64,000 nucleotides of DNA from Bog-473 sp963741995 (GCA_963741995.1 CAVUKI010000011.1:1-64000); one strand, 5' to 3'. Counted from the first letter of the stretch, positions 1-10,450 are shown. Made by a program: numbers and translations. Notes: generated by a model not told the origin, from the letters alone.

Positions 1-217
1 ACCGGTCTCTTGATCCCGCCACGATCGTCGGCCGGCCCAAGCCGTCGGGATCAGGCATCGCCGTTCCTGCTGGTACCGGGCCTTCTGGGATTCGGCTCGC
101 CTATGCGGGACATGGACTCCGCCGTGCCTCGGGCGGGTTAAGCATCGCGGCGGCCTACGTTTTTTTTTCGCGGCGCTGCTTTTGATCACCACCTAAGCGA
201 ACCAGTCAGGTGCCTCG
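1..217. other. left-edge segment without an assignable gene
   Basis: No frame gives a recognisable product. One + strand frame stays open from the window edge to about position 186, but it has no family signature and could be the tail of a gene starting outside the window. A run of eight or more T lies near 160-169 without a convincing GC stem before it, so I do not call a terminator. Confidence 0.4.
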
Positions 218-965
218 TTACACGCGAGAACCGAACAGGGGTCGCAGCGCGGCTCCGACCTGGTCGGCGATCGCTACTGCCACGACGCGTCGCTCATAGG
301 AGATCTCGTACCCCGGCGTCGGCGTCATCACGAAACGGCCGAGTCCGCGGCCTTGGTTTTGCGCCAACAACATGATCTCTGGGCCCGGCAAGCCCATTCG
401 ATCGACATCCCAAACCCGACCCCCGAGGAGGACTCGTCCGTCATGTCCGAGCTGCATCATGGGTTTATCCGCTGGGCCTGATTCGTAGCGACATGCCTGC
501 AAATGCAGCAGTGTTACGAGCTCCTCCGCACGCGGTCAATGACCTGACCGGGCGGCGCACCGGATGTTGCGAACTCAGAGACTTCATGAATCAGACCGAC
601 GAAGTCGGCTTCTTCGACTGCGGTCTCGTGGTGATGTCGGTTGCGGGCGGCCAGTTCGGTGACGATGATTCCGACAACGAAGAGGCTCACGGCAGTTTCA
701 ATATCGGGTCGATGGGTGATGGCAAGCTTCTCGTACGGGCGCGTAAGGAAATAGTCGAACCACACGGTGGCTGAAACTGCGGCCACGAACCCGGAGAGCC
801 TGTCACCCACCCCACGACCGCCACGATCACGGCGACAAGGATCAGCGCAGATGCAGTGTTGGCGAAATTCGAGCGGAATGGGACGAGAACGGCCGCCACA
901 CACAGCGGCAAGACGACTCCAGCGACGAGGGCTATCTGGTCTCGGTGAAGCCGGAGCTGTGTCAT
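218..965 (-). pseudogene. DUF4118 (KdpD-like membrane domain) protein, two frameshifts
   Basis: Three overlapping minus-strand reading frames join into one protein. It starts near 965 with MTQLRLHRDQ and hydrophobic segments, continues with the DUF4118-type stretch FDYFLTRPYEKLAI and a further membrane helix, and ends in a soluble part finishing ...ALRPLFGSRV. DUF4118 is the four-helix membrane region found in KdpD sensor kinases and in stand-alone actinobacterial proteins. No kinase domain follows here. Continuity breaks in a G-run near 815-825 (one base apparently lost) and again near 525 (one base off, after ...VIDRV). Either the gene is decaying or the sequence has two small errors. The NhaA fusion lies upstream on the same strand. 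I am confident of the family and less so of the cause of the breaks. Confidence 0.7.
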
Positions 966-1031
966 CGCTGTCTCGCTTCGATCTGTTTTCCCCAGTATTT
1001 CATGAAGGCAACGCTGCGGCTCAGTGGGGGG

Positions 1032-2914
1032 TCATCGTTGCTCTATGTCCGCCTGTTCCCGAGCAGTCCTCACGGCCCGGCTGAGCGTGGCGAGGTCATA
1101 CGCTCCCATCTGACGCTGACCGTTGACGAAGAAGGTGGGGGTGCCCGCTACACCGCTCACGTCGGCGCTCTCGACGTCCGCTGCGATCCGTTCGGCCCAT
1201 CGGTGGTCTCGAAGGTCATCGGTGAACGACTTCACATCGAGACCGAGCTCATCGGCGTAGCGGATCAGGTCCTTGGGGACGGCTCGTCCTGGTGTTCGAG
1301 TAGCAGGTCGTGCATCGCCCAGAAGGCGCCCTGCGCCGCCGCCGCCTCGGATGCCTCGGCCGCCATCTGAGCTCTGGGGTGTACGTCCGTGAGGGGTACA
1401 TGGCGCCACACGTAGCGAAGATCGCCGAAATCGGTCAGCAATTCCCGGATAACTGCCTCCGCCTGGCCGCAGTACGGGCACTCGAGGTCGCCGTACTCGA
1501 CGAGGGTCACGGCGGCGTCCGCTGGCCCGCGGATGTGATCGCGCTCAGGATCGACAGGATCAGCCAGATCCACGATTGCGGGGGATTGGCCGAGGAGTCC
1601 GCGGGTGCGAAGCGGCGATGGCAGTCGTCCGGCGATCTGGAACACCAACCAGGTGAGTAGGGCTGCACCGACTGCGGCAGTGAGTACGCCGAGTGTGGCT
1701 TCCCGCAAATGGACACCTGTGAACGCGACTGAAGCGACGAGCAGCGAGACGGTGAAGCCCATCCCGGCCAGCGTGCCGCCTCCCAGCACGGACATCCAGC
1801 CAACTGCCGGACGGAGTCGGCCTCTCGTCGTCTTGTTGACGAAGGCGGACACGGCCATGATTCCGGCTGGTTTGCCGGCGATGTATCCGATCGCGATCCC
1901 CAGCGTGATGGGCGAGGTGTAAGCCTTGGAGAGAAATCCGGGATCTATGCTGATGCCGGCGTTGGCCAGGCCGAACAGGGGGACGATGAGGTAACTCGTC
2001 CAGGGGTGCCAAAGCTGCTGCAGGCGGTCATTGGGAGACACTGCGGTGCGCACGCCTGCGCGAAGCTGTCTGGCCATTCCAGCATTCGGCTGCTGACGGA
2101 AGTCTCGGAAGAGATCTGACGTTCGCTCGAGGTCGATACGAGCTGGCGGAGCAGCGTACGCAATGAGACCTGCGGCGAGCCCGACAACGACCGGGTCGAC
2201 TCCCGACTCCACGAGTGCGACCCAGCTGGCTGCCGCCAGCGCAAAGTAGAGAAGCCCGTAATGGATCCGGAGGGTTGCGGCGAAGACGGCAAGTGCCATC
2301 AGCGCGGCTGCGATGATCAGCGGACCGACGGTCAAATGATGGGTATACACAGTGGCGATCACGACGAGGCCCACGATGTCGTCGACGACGGTCAGCGTGA
2401 GGATAAAGCCGCGTAACCGTTCGGGAGCATGCTTGCCGAGAAGAGCCAGCATCCCAAGGGCGAAGGCGGTATCAGTCGACATCGCAACGCCCCAGCCGTG
2501 CACGGAGGTCCGACCAGCGTTTATCGCGAGGTAGAGCCCAATGGCGCCCGCCATCCCGCCGAGTCCCGCGAGCACCGGCAGGATAATTCTGGGACGTTCC
2601 CTGAACTCACCGATGTCGAATTCTCGGCGTGCCTCGAGTCCAACAACGAGGAAGAAGAAGCTCATGAGCCCGCTGTTGATCCATCCGCGCACCTCCATGG
2701 AAACCGCCGCATCACCGAGGTGTACAGACAGTCGGGTCGTCCAAATGCGGTCGTAGGACGACGCGTCGATGTTCACCCAGACAAGGGCCGCCATTGCCGC
2801 GGCCACTAGAAGGGCGCCACTCGCGGTCTCGGTGCGCAGGAAGCGACGGAGTGCGGTATCGCGCTGCAACCACGCTGTGACGCTGGAGCTTTCGGAAGGA
2901 TCGACCACGGCCAT
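1032..2914 (-). CDS. nhaA: NhaA-type Na+/H+ antiporter fused to DsbA-like thioredoxin domain (one frameshift)
   Basis: Residues about 20-430 are an NhaA antiporter, with the paired aspartates of VVDDIVG at 178-179, STDTAF near 147 and about 11-12 membrane helices. It would exchange Na+ for H+ across the cytoplasmic membrane. From about residue 455 a DsbA/thioredoxin-fold domain follows, with the redox motif CPYC at 479-482. The frame ends early at 1265. Shifting one base near 1275-1285 restores the rest of the domain, including the cis-proline segment GVAGTPTFFVNGQ, to a stop at 1032, giving about 626 residues. NhaA-thioredoxin fusions are known in Actinobacteria. The DsbA part presumably faces outward or interacts with the transporter; its role is not clear from sequence. 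A single lost base is the simplest explanation for the break. Confidence 0.85.
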
Positions 2915-2970
2915 TCGGTTCGCGGGTGAGCCTATCTGGCGTCCAAATTCTGAAGCTCTAGATCTCTGGA

Positions 2971-3126
2971 TAGTAGATCGCTCTACTACAGGGGCGGACA
3001 GGGTGGACGGAGTGGAAACTGGGTAGAGGTAACCGGACTTCAGGGGGAATCGCCAGACCTAATCGGATGAACTCAAACACCTTGCCAAAGTGAGAGTCGT
3101 GGGTTCCAATCCCGTCTTCGGCTCCA
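2971..3126 (+). repeat. tRNA-Gly-tailed repeat, copy A
   Basis: Starts with a slightly imperfect palindrome (TAGTAGATCGCTCTACTA, 2971-2988) and runs through a body with GTGGACGGAGTGGAAACTGG. It ends with a tRNA-Gly(GCC)-like 3' half: an anticodon loop TTGCCAA, a T-arm GTGGGTTCCAATCCC and an acceptor end TCGGCTCCA at 3126. There is no matching tRNA 5' half, so this is not a functional tRNA gene. The copy directly abuts a truncated SGNH gene remnant. Confidence 0.8.
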
Positions 3127-3348
3127 TTGTGACAGCCGCATCCAGGAATCCCTTGATCGAACAGACGCAGGTGGCCGTTCGCCTCTGGATCATTGGTTAG
3201 GGCACCTTGCAGGCCGATGCCGAGTGTCAGCGGCAGTGAATCACCGAAGAGAAGTACACGCACCGGTGTGTTGCAATACGAGATCGGAACGGTTGCTGTG
3301 ATCGGAGTAATGGCCAGAGCCGTGACTGCGAATACAAGTGCCCCGACG
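3127..3348 (-). pseudogene. SGNH-hydrolase/acyltransferase fragment
   Basis: A minus-strand frame reads a hydrophobic segment (GALVFAVTALAITPI) followed by VRVLLFGDSLPLTLGIGL and a short LFDQGI stretch. This is the block-I GDS motif region of an SGNH esterase domain, of the type found at the C-terminus of membrane acyltransferase-3 proteins. The frame runs straight into repeat copy A and loses all similarity there, so catalytic blocks II-V are missing. The upstream acyltransferase part is also absent; a stop lies just ahead of the hydrophobic segment and the IS transposase follows. It is a remnant of about 70 codons trapped between an IS and a repeat. Confidence 0.6.
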
Positions 3349-3615
3349 CGGTCTCACATCGACCCACGCTACTGAGTACCCCATCTCAAATCCATTGAGG
3401 CGAAACCAACTACCGCTTCGGAATGGCCGAGTACTCTTAGCCTTGATCATTCGTCCGACCGTGGGTGAGCGGACTCCAGCAGCGAGGGCTCGTTCGCTGA
3501 CTCCTTGATGGGGCGCTGACGCATCGAGGGCGTGAAGGATCCAGATCGCTTGATTCGTTTCGTGATGTCACGCCCTGCGGAATCGCTTCGGGGTCGGGCG
3601 CCGGGACCCACCTCG

Positions 3616-5031
3616 CTATGGGAAGGCGGCGCGTAGACGCGTGAAAGCGGTGGCCAGTTCGGCGGCCCAGGGCCAGGACTCGTCGAGATGCACGATGAGG
3701 TCACGGCCCCGGTGGGCGAGGACGGCGGCTACGTGCAGGACGCGGTAGCGCATGGTTTTCGGTTCCGCCTTGGCCAGGGCGCCGTCGAAACAGGTCATTT
3801 GGCTCCAGGCGAGTAGTGACCCAGCGATCAGCGAGACCGCCACCCAGGCTTGGTTGGCGCAGAAGCCGTCGAAGGGCAGGTTGGCCAGTCCGCACGCCTT
3901 CCAGCAGCGCACCCTGTCCTCGACCCGGGCGTGGCCCCGGTGTCGCAGCTCGAGGGCGGCGATGTCGGGGCCGGTGGTGTTGGTGATGAAACAGGTGTGG
4001 CGCCAGCCGGCATGGATGTCGAAGAGCGAGAGTTGGGCTCCGGGATGCGGGCGTTCGCGCCGGCAGATCACCCGCATGCCGGCCGGCCAGCCCTTGAGTT
4101 CGATGATCTCTGTGAGTTCAATGACCTCGGCACCGTCTCGGATCCCTCCATCGAGTTCTCTCGCCCTCACCCAGTCCTCTTCTTGGGCCAACAGCAGGGC
4201 ATCACGCACAGAACCGCTGATGGGAAAGCCAATCGAGTAGTCGAAGTTGGCATCGGAGAGGGACTTCACGAAGCGGTGACTGGCCCCGGCCGAGTCGGCT
4301 CGGACCAAGATGGGATGGACCACGAGTGCCGGGTCGTCACCTTCTTCGTGGCCGAGTTGATATTCGAGCGGCACCGAACGGACCACCTGCTCGAGAAGTT
4401 CGAGGTGGTCGTCGGCATCCCCGGGGGCGGCGTTGCCCGGACGCAAGATCGCGCCCAATGGCTCCTTGGTGTTGTCGCACCAGGCGCCCAAGGGATTGAA
4501 GCCGAAACCGCGCTTGTAGGTCGGGGCGGCGTCCTCCTTCTCTGCGTGCACGTTGAGCAAGGTCGAGTCGAAGTCCCAGATCATCGGGCCCGTCGGCGGC
4601 TGCGCCGCCCACACGCGCTCACGGGCGGTGGCCAAAGCGAGCGGGATGGCCCGCAACTCGAAGACGGCGGTGGCGTGCACGGCCCGCCAGGCTGTGGCGA
4701 CTGATGCCACTGGACCGAAGAGATCCTCTTGTTCTTTGAGCGCGGCGATGTCGGCCAGGCAATCCGCGCCATCCGCGATGGCGACCGCCAGATGGGTGAG
4801 CACGACACCGGGATCGTGGGTGTGCCAGGAGATCCCGCAGTCCTCCATGGCCAGCGACATGGCCTCAGTCAGACCGCTGCGATCGGCCAGCTCGGCCAGC
4901 AGTGCCGCACCCGCATGGCTGACCAAGTTCTTGCCGTCGGGTATCACTTTGGCGCGACGGACCGAGCGACTACGGTGCACTTTCAAGGAGCCCTCCGGGA
5001 CTGGTTGGAATGAGTGTTCAGCGACAAACAT
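3616..5031 (-). mobile_element. IS1380-family transposase
   Basis: A 471-residue frame with the hallmarks of IS1380 transposases: an N-terminal stretch VIPDGKNLVSHAGAALL, the first catalytic Asp in MIWDFDSTLLN, the conserved GFNPLGAWCDNTKEPLG, the second Asp in LVRADSAGASHRF, and a C-terminal region typical of the family. It would catalyse cut-and-paste movement of its IS. The ATG at 5031 sits in the loop of a long hairpin. A GTG at 4980 (VHRSRSV) gives a length closer to the family. I could not find convincing terminal inverted repeats or a flanking TTAA duplication, so the element's ends are undefined. The reading frame itself is intact. Confidence 0.85.
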
Positions 5032-5054
5032 TCTTCCAGTTCGGAGGGCTTTTT
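4989..5054 (+). terminator. hairpin plus T-run over the transposase start
   Basis: AGCCCTCCG (4989-4997) pairs with CGGAGGGCT (5042-5050), and ACTGG (5000-5004) pairs with CCAGT (5036-5040) across a small bulge. TTTT follows at 5051-5054. On the + strand this resembles an intrinsic terminator with an oversized loop. On the minus strand the same structure encloses the ATG of the transposase. Confidence 0.5.
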
Positions 5055-5130
5055 ACGCGGACGCGCGCACCACCCGTTCAGTGATCGGACGAATTATCGA
5101 GGTTAGGCCCTCTAGGGGTATTGTCGAATT

Positions 5131-5613
5131 GTGGCTGACACTCCAGCCAATCCGGCAGAACGACCTCTCGGGGCGGACTCCCTGGTGAGATGGGTCATCA
5201 TCGGCGTCGAGTATGCGATCGTGGCCAGTCTGCTAATCGTGGCCGGCATCGTCCTCGTTCGTACCATGGTGAGCTTTCTCCGCTACGGAAATAGCTTCCC
5301 CGAAGCGGTCGTATCATCAATCGACGGCATCTTGGTCGTTATCATCATCCTCGACATTGCGCACACAGTGTTTGGCCATTTGCGCTCTTCGACGTTCCCG
5401 GTGCGGCCGTTTCTCGTTATCGGCATTTTGGCCGGAGTCCGTGACATACTGAGCGCGTCGGCACACTTGACGCTAAGTGGTCCTGTGACGCAGCGTTCCT
5501 TTTATGACACTCTGATCTCCCTGGGAGTCGGCGTGGGAGTCGTGGTCTTCCTTCTCTTGGGTTTGCTGATACTCCGATTCAGCGGTCACGTCGATGACGA
5601 CCAACAGGGCTGA
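5131..5613 (+). CDS. PsiE-family membrane protein
   Basis: 160 residues with four predicted membrane helices: after a short N-terminal tail at about 22-46, then 62-80, 92-108 and 128-152. The arrangement and the motif ILDIAHTVFGHL fit the phosphate-starvation-inducible PsiE family, small integral membrane proteins of uncertain function. The start is a GTG at 5131. The gene is a lone + strand unit between the IS and repeat copy B, so neighbours give no functional clue. Family assignment rests on overall pattern, since PsiE has no catalytic motif. Confidence 0.7.
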   Translation: MADTPANPAERPLGADSLVRWVIIGVEYAIVASLLIVAGIVLVRTMVSFLRYGNSFPEAVVSSIDGILVVIIILDIAHTVFGHLRSSTFPVRPFLVIGILAGVRDILSASAHLTLSGPVTQRSFYDTLISLGVGVGVVVFLLLGLLILRFSGHVDDDQQG

Positions 5614-5776
5614 GAGATCGAGCCGAGCTGTGAAGCGGCTTGCACGGAACTCCGACGTAGTTCTGTATGCGCTAAACTTGTCTTTGTTCCCGCTTCGTGA
5701 GGCCAGCTTGGGTCATGAGGTTGCGGGAACATCCGCGCTTGTTGTGGATAGCCGAGCGCGACCTCGCGAAGGTGCC

Positions 5777-5929
5777 GAGGAGCGCTCTACTGCAGTGACA
5801 AACTGGGCGGACGGACTGGAAACTGGGTCGACGGAGCCGCACATCGGAGGACCTGAAAGACCTAAGCGGACCAAAACCACCACCTTGCCAAGGTGAGGGT
5901 CGCGGGTTCGAATCCCGTCTTCCGCTCCA
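5777..5929 (+). repeat. tRNA-Gly-tailed repeat, copy B
   Basis: The 5' palindrome is reduced (GAGGAGCGCTCTACTGC). The body contains GGGCGGACGGACTGGAAACTGGG and a GACGGAGCCGCA block. The tail is a clean tRNA-Gly(GCC) 3' half: CCACCTTGCCAAGGTG, then GTCGCGGGTTCGAATCCC, then TCTTCCGCTCCA ending at 5929. The flank TCGTAGCAGGTCA after the CCA recurs, with changes, at other copies. It fills most of the 375-bp gap between psiE and the pirin gene. Confidence 0.85.
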
Positions 5930-5989
5930 TCGTAGCAGGTCATAGGCGGATTTTCGACGCTCTTCGGTTTCAACGGGGAGCCGAGCTGC

Positions 5990-6844
5990 CTACGAGAGGC
6001 GCTTCGCAAGCTCGCTCATGCTGATGAACTCACCTGCGCCGAAACGTCGGTTGAGGTCGATGATCTCGGACGGCGACCCTGCGACGAAGGGACCTCCCTG
6101 CGTCATCGGTTGGCCGAGGGGCTGCCCCGCATAGAACACGAGGCGCGCGCCGTTGTCCTGTGCGGAGATCACCAGCTCCCGGGACGTAGAAGGCGCGAGC
6201 CAGCCGACTTGACTGGATGCGATCGTGTCGCCGCCGACCTGAACACTGCCGTCGAGCACGTAGAAGAAGCCGTTGTATTTGGGCGGGAGCTCTTGTTCGA
6301 ACGTCGTGTTCGGCTTGAGCGACAGGTCGATCATCGTGGTCGGAACCCGATTTCGCGTCGGGGAGCACGCGGACCCGGAGGTCCCGCTGTAGAGGACGCC
6401 TTCTGCACCCACGAGACGAACGGCGGGCGCTCCCTCTCTGCGGATGATTTCGAACTGTGGCTCGAGGGCTCGATCCGGCGTCGGGAGTGCGATCCACAGT
6501 TGGAGAATGCGTACTCGTCCGCCGGCCTCAACGTATTCGTCGTGGATGATGCCGCGACCTGCGCTCATCCAAATCGCATCGCCTGCCGCGAAGTCGCCCA
6601 CGTCGCGATCGTGGAGCGCGCCATCAAGGATCAGCGTCACGGTCTCGAGGCCAGCGTGGGGATGCGCCCCGCCGATTTGGCGACGCACTTCGAAGTCGAA
6701 GCGGTCATCCTGTAGCAGGACGAAGGGATCGCTTGAGCCAAACGCCGTGGGTTGAACGACCTTTACGGCGGTGTGGCCCAGGCCGATGCCTCCCGGCGCG
6801 GCAGGCGCGGGTGTGTCAATGCGTGAGAGTCTGCGTGTGGACAT
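5990..6844 (-). CDS. pirin-family cupin protein
   Basis: 284 residues with the pirin bicupin layout. The N-terminal cupin carries the metal-binding motif HPHAGLETVT and, about 40 residues later, GIIHDEY; the C-terminal cupin ends the protein. Bacterial pirins bind Fe and act as quercetin dioxygenase-like enzymes or as redox-dependent regulators. The ATG at 6844 follows AAGGAG at a good distance. The MFS exporter lies just upstream on the same strand, so the two may be co-transcribed. The region around GSACSPTRNRVPTTM is less conserved than the rest. Substrate is unknown. Confidence 0.85.
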   Translation of the reverse strand: MSTRRLSRIDTPAPAAPGGIGLGHTAVKVVQPTAFGSSDPFVLLQDDRFDFEVRRQIGGAHPHAGLETVTLILDGALHDRDVGDFAAGDAIWMSAGRGIIHDEYVEAGGRVRILQLWIALPTPDRALEPQFEIIRREGAPAVRLVGAEGVLYSGTSGSACSPTRNRVPTTMIDLSLKPNTTFEQELPPKYNGFFYVLDGSVQVGGDTIASSQVGWLAPSTSRELVISAQDNGARLVFYAGQPLGQPMTQGGPFVAGSPSEIIDLNRRFGAGEFISMSELAKRLS

Positions 6845-6876
6845 GGGGTCTCCTTCAGGCCTTCAATGGGATCGGA

Positions 6877-8415
6877 TCACCGCTCGAATCCAGGGCTGCC
6901 ACTCTCGGCTTGCCGCGTCGACCGAGTGATCTCAAGCGACGCCACGGCCCCACGCCGGAGCAGCAGCCCGGCAATGACGGCCCCGGCCACCAAGAAGACG
7001 GCGGCATAGGCGAACACGGCCCGGTAGCCGTGGACCGTGGCTTGAGCCTGTAGCGTGGCCGGCAGAGGTTGCCGTCGCGTCGGTTGGCCAGGGCGTAGGT
7101 GGTAGCCGCACTGGCGGCAAGGGTGTTGAGCAGCGACGTGCCAACCGATCCGCCCACCTGCTGGCTGGTATTCACCATGGCCGAGGCGATCCCGGCATCA
7201 CTGGTCAGGCCGACGGTGGCCACGCTCGCCGAGGGAGCCATGATCTGCCCCATTCCGAGACCCAGGATGACGAGCGACGGGAGGATCGTGGTCACATAGC
7301 TCGAGTGAAGCCCGATGCGGGTGAGCAGCAGCATGGCCACTGCCCCCATCACCATGCCGGTCGCCACCATGACCTTGGGCCCGAAGCGGGGAAGGAGGAC
7401 GTTTGTCGCGATCTGGGCGGAACCGACCAGCGCGACGATCATCGGCAGGTAGGCGAGGCCAGTCAGGACGGGGGAGTAATGGAGCGTGTCCTGCATGTAG
7501 TAGGTGAGGAATAAGAACATGCCGAACGTCGCGATCACGCCCGTGAACACGGCGATGTAGGCACCGGCCCGGTTGCGGTCGACCACGATTCGCAGCGGGA
7601 GCAGCGGCTGGGACACACGTCGCTCGATGGCGACAAAGGTGGCGAGCAGCACGGCAGAGGCCACCAGGCTGGCGATGGTGTACCTGTTTCCCCACGAGGT
7701 GGTCTCGACGTGGGAGAACCCGTAGACCAAAGCGAACAGCCCGGTGGTCGCGGTGATCGCACCGGGCAGGTCCAGACGGGGCCGATTGGCCGCCCGGCTG
7801 TTGGATAGGAGTTTGGCGGCACCAGCGATGGCCACGGCGCCGATCCCCACGTTCACGAACAAGGTCCAGCGCCACGAGGCGTAGGAGGTGAGGATGCCTC
7901 CGAGTAGGAGGCCGAGGGCGCCGCCGCCTGCGGAAATGGCGCCATAAATGCCAAAGGCCCGCCCGCGATCGCTCGGGTCGATGAATGTCGTGGTCAGCAT
8001 GGCTAGGGCGGCCGGGGCCAACAAGGCGCCGAAGGAACCTTGGAGTACCCGGGCGAACAACAGCATCGTGAAGCTGGTGGAGAAGCCACCGAGGGCCGAG
8101 GCGGCGGCGAACCCGGCCAGACCGATCATGAGGGCTCGTTTGCGGCCGAGGATGTCGGAGAGGCGACCGCCGAGCAACAGCAGGCTGCCAAAGGAAAGGG
8201 CGTAGCCGGTCACGATCCATTGGCGGTCGGCGTTTGAGAAACCGAGCGGGTGCTGGGCTGTCGGCAGCGCGATATTCACGATGGTGGCGTCCAGCACCAC
8301 CATGAGCTGGACCAGGCCCAGCACGGCCAGGATCAGCCACCGCCGATCGTGTTGGGGGTTCTGCATCTGCGGTGCGTCAGGCTTCTGCTGGCGCCGTCAT
8401 CAACTGGCTCGTCAT
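6877..8415 (-). CDS. MFS drug exporter, DHA2/EmrB-QacA type (two frameshifts)
   Basis: The long open frame (8366 to 6855) encodes a 14-helix drug:H+ antiporter with the motif LDATIVNIALP in helix 1 and GGRLSDILGRKRAL as motif A. A one-base shift near 7065 restores the normal C-terminus (PATLQAQATVHGYRAVFAY...), ending at 6877 instead of the scrambled tail. A second one-base shift near 8375 joins it to a better start, ATG at 8415 preceded by GAGGAA, giving MTSQLMTAPAEADAPQM... before the first helix. As written, the first helix could still initiate at 8366 but without a ribosome site. It would export amphiphilic compounds. Both breaks are single-base. Confidence 0.8.
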
Positions 8416-8540
8416 GGCATTTCCTCACTCCGTGGTGAATCTCTCAGGGGTCTTGGCTCTAGCTCCGAGGTGCGCTCGGACGCCCTGGCGGATCTGCTCC
8501 GTAGTGCGTACAGACGATCCGATGCAGGACGGGCCGCGTA

Positions 8541-9105
8541 TTAGGTAGAGGGCTCGAGCAGCTGAAGATCAATCTCGACCTTCACCACATCGCCCAGCGC
8601 GACAACGCTGACGCCGGGCGGCATCGCGAGGTCGATGCCGAAGTCCTTGCGGCGGATCTCGGCTGCCGGCTTCGAAGCCGGCATGACGGGGGCCGCCCGG
8701 GACGGATTCGATTCCGCCAAGTTCGACGGCAAGGACGATCGGACGAGTGATTTCGCCGATGGTCAGATCACCCTCGACCTGATACTCCATTCCAGCTCCC
8801 CTCACGCTGGTGGAACGAAACACCATGGTCGGGCGCCGAGCGACGTCGATGAGGTCGGGCGAGAGCACATGGGCGTCGCGGTCGGCGTTGGCGGTGTCGA
8901 TCGATGCGACGTCAACGGTGGCGCTCACACTGGTCGTGGCGAGGGTCTCCCCGACGACGACGTCGGCATCGAAGCGGGTGAAACGGCCCCGGACCTTGGA
9001 GACTCCGAGGTGACGGATGGTGAATCCGATTGAGGAATGGTTGGTGTCGACCACCCAATGGCCGGGGGTCAGGGGCAGTGTGGCTTTGTCAGGGGTAGTG
9101 GTCAT
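8541..9105 (-). pseudogene. YceI-family protein, frameshifted
   Basis: Reads MTTTPDKATLPLTPGHW from an ATG at 9105, then WVVDTNHSSIGFTIRHLGVSKVRGRF, the classic YceI lipocalin-like start that binds polyisoprenoid or similar lipids. The frame breaks by one base near 8680, where ...PRHAGFEAG continues in the next frame as AAEIRRKDFGIDLAMPPG and ends ...DLQLLEPST at 8541. The rebuilt protein is about 188 residues, normal for the family, with no signal peptide. It is divergent from the XRE-type regulator, whose start is about 100 bp away, an arrangement often seen with a local repressor. One shift means either recent decay or a sequence error. Confidence 0.75.
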
Positions 9106-9206
9106 GAATCGATGATCCGCTTTCGGGATCGCTCCGAGAAGGCCGGGCTGATCCTGGTACTGACAGGGCCAGGCATATGGGCAGACAGATCGGGCATGCT
9201 TGTGGT

Positions 9207-10063
9207 GTGACATCTGTTGCCGAGTTCCTCCGGACCCGCCGCGAGCAGCTCCAGCCGGCCGACGTCGGCCTGCCCGACAGCGGGCGCCGACGCACACCGG
9301 GCCTGCGCCGAGAGGAGGTCGCCACTCTCGCTGGGATCAGTATCGACTATCTGGTTCGCCTCGAGCAGGGCCGCGACACCCGACCGTCAGCGAGCGTGGT
9401 CGCCGCCCTCGCCGACGCTCTGCGCCTCGACGACGACCAGCACCGACAGCTCTCGATGCTGGCCAGAGTCAGCGAAAGCGCGGTGTTGTGTCCGGCGGCA
9501 GGATCCTTAACCCGCGTCGTGGTGCCGACGGTGAGGACGCTCCTCGAGCGTTGGGGACCACACCCGCCTTCGTGGTCGGCCCGGCCAACGACGTGTTGGC
9601 CTCGAACCGGGCTTGGGGGCACCTCGTCGGGCCCCTCGGAATGCTCGAGAGGGCAGAGCCGAACCTCGCCCGCTATGTGTTCCTCCACCGGGATGCGCGG
9701 ACGGTCTACTTGGACTGGACGGCGGCGGCCGACGATCAGGTGACTCGCCTGCGTGCCGCCAGTATTCGCTGGGGTGACAATGAACAATTCGCCAAGCTGA
9801 TGGATGAACTGCGTACGGGGCCGGACTTCGCGGAGCGCTGGTCCAAATTCGCGACGAAAGAGAAACGCCGGGGTGCAACGCGCATACGGCATCCTGACTT
9901 CGGACGCCTCCACTTCAACTACGAGGTGCTCCTCCCCGATGAAGTCGACGAGCAACGGCTCATCACCTGGCTCCCGGCCGACGAAACCACCGCCGAGGCT
10001 TTTACGAGGTTGGGCGAAACTGCTGCCGCATCGAGTCCCGCGCAGCTTCGCATCATTGGTTGA
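9207..10063 (+). pseudogene. XRE-family regulator with MmyB-like ligand-binding domain, frameshifted
   Basis: From GTG 9207 the protein begins TSVAEFLRTRREQLQP and continues with the typical RRTPGLRREEVATLAGIS helix-turn-helix (residues about 8-75). After a one-base shift near 9550 the MmyB-like PAS-type domain continues (TPAFVVGPANDVLASNRAW... to ...SPAQLRIIG at 10063). About 285 residues overall is usual for this actinobacterial regulator family, which often controls a divergent enzyme gene; here that is yceI. As written, the HTH frame runs on into unrelated sequence to 9743. The regulator is broken by the same kind of single-base indel as its neighbours. Confidence 0.8.
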
Positions 10064-10111
10064 CGGAACTTCAACGCGAAAGGGATCGCGCCTGGTAGGG
10101 CACTCGGGCGT

Positions 10112-10157
10112 TAGTAGACCGCTCACTAACGCGGCGAATAATCCCGTCTCCGCTCCA
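10112..10157 (+). repeat. tRNA-Gly-tailed repeat, copy C (internally deleted)
   Basis: A degenerate palindrome TAGTAGACCGCTCACTAAC (10112-10130) is followed after only a few bases by AATCCCGTCTCCGCTCCA (to 10157), the T-arm/acceptor end of the element. The body and anticodon arm are missing. The following TCGTACCAGGTGAG matches the flank after copy B. The rest of the 10064-10450 gap has no gene I can support. Confidence 0.65.
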
Positions 10158-10450
10158 TCGTACCAGGTGAGAGGCCTTTTCAATCTCGGCTCCTCCTCCG
10201 CCAGCATCCCGCTTTTCGACTCATGTCGCTGTCAGGTGTCCAAACGCTTTGCCGTAGCTCCCTCATGACCATTCGTCACCCTGAGCCGCGAGCCGACCTC
10301 AATTTGGTGCGGCGGGAAGAACTTGGTACAGACGAACTCGCTATCGGCCTTGAGCCAGCAGTAGATCCTCGGTGTCTGCGTAGCCATAGAGAGCGGGAGA
10401 CAACAGCGTTTGATCCATCACCGACCGTGTCAGTTCGCTCGGGCTGAACT

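Noticed and set aside
3447..3704. Helix-turn-helix-like frame downstream of the transposase
   Set aside because: Overlaps the transposase 3' end in another frame and has no family signature or ribosome site.
5880..5929. tRNA-Gly gene
   Set aside because: Anticodon arm, T-arm and acceptor 3' strand are fine, but there is no D-arm or 5' acceptor strand GCGGAAG upstream, so it cannot fold as a tRNA.
5713..6009. Minus-strand frame with GAEDGIRTRDPHLGK
   Set aside because: Antisense to the tRNA-like tail of repeat B; not a protein gene.
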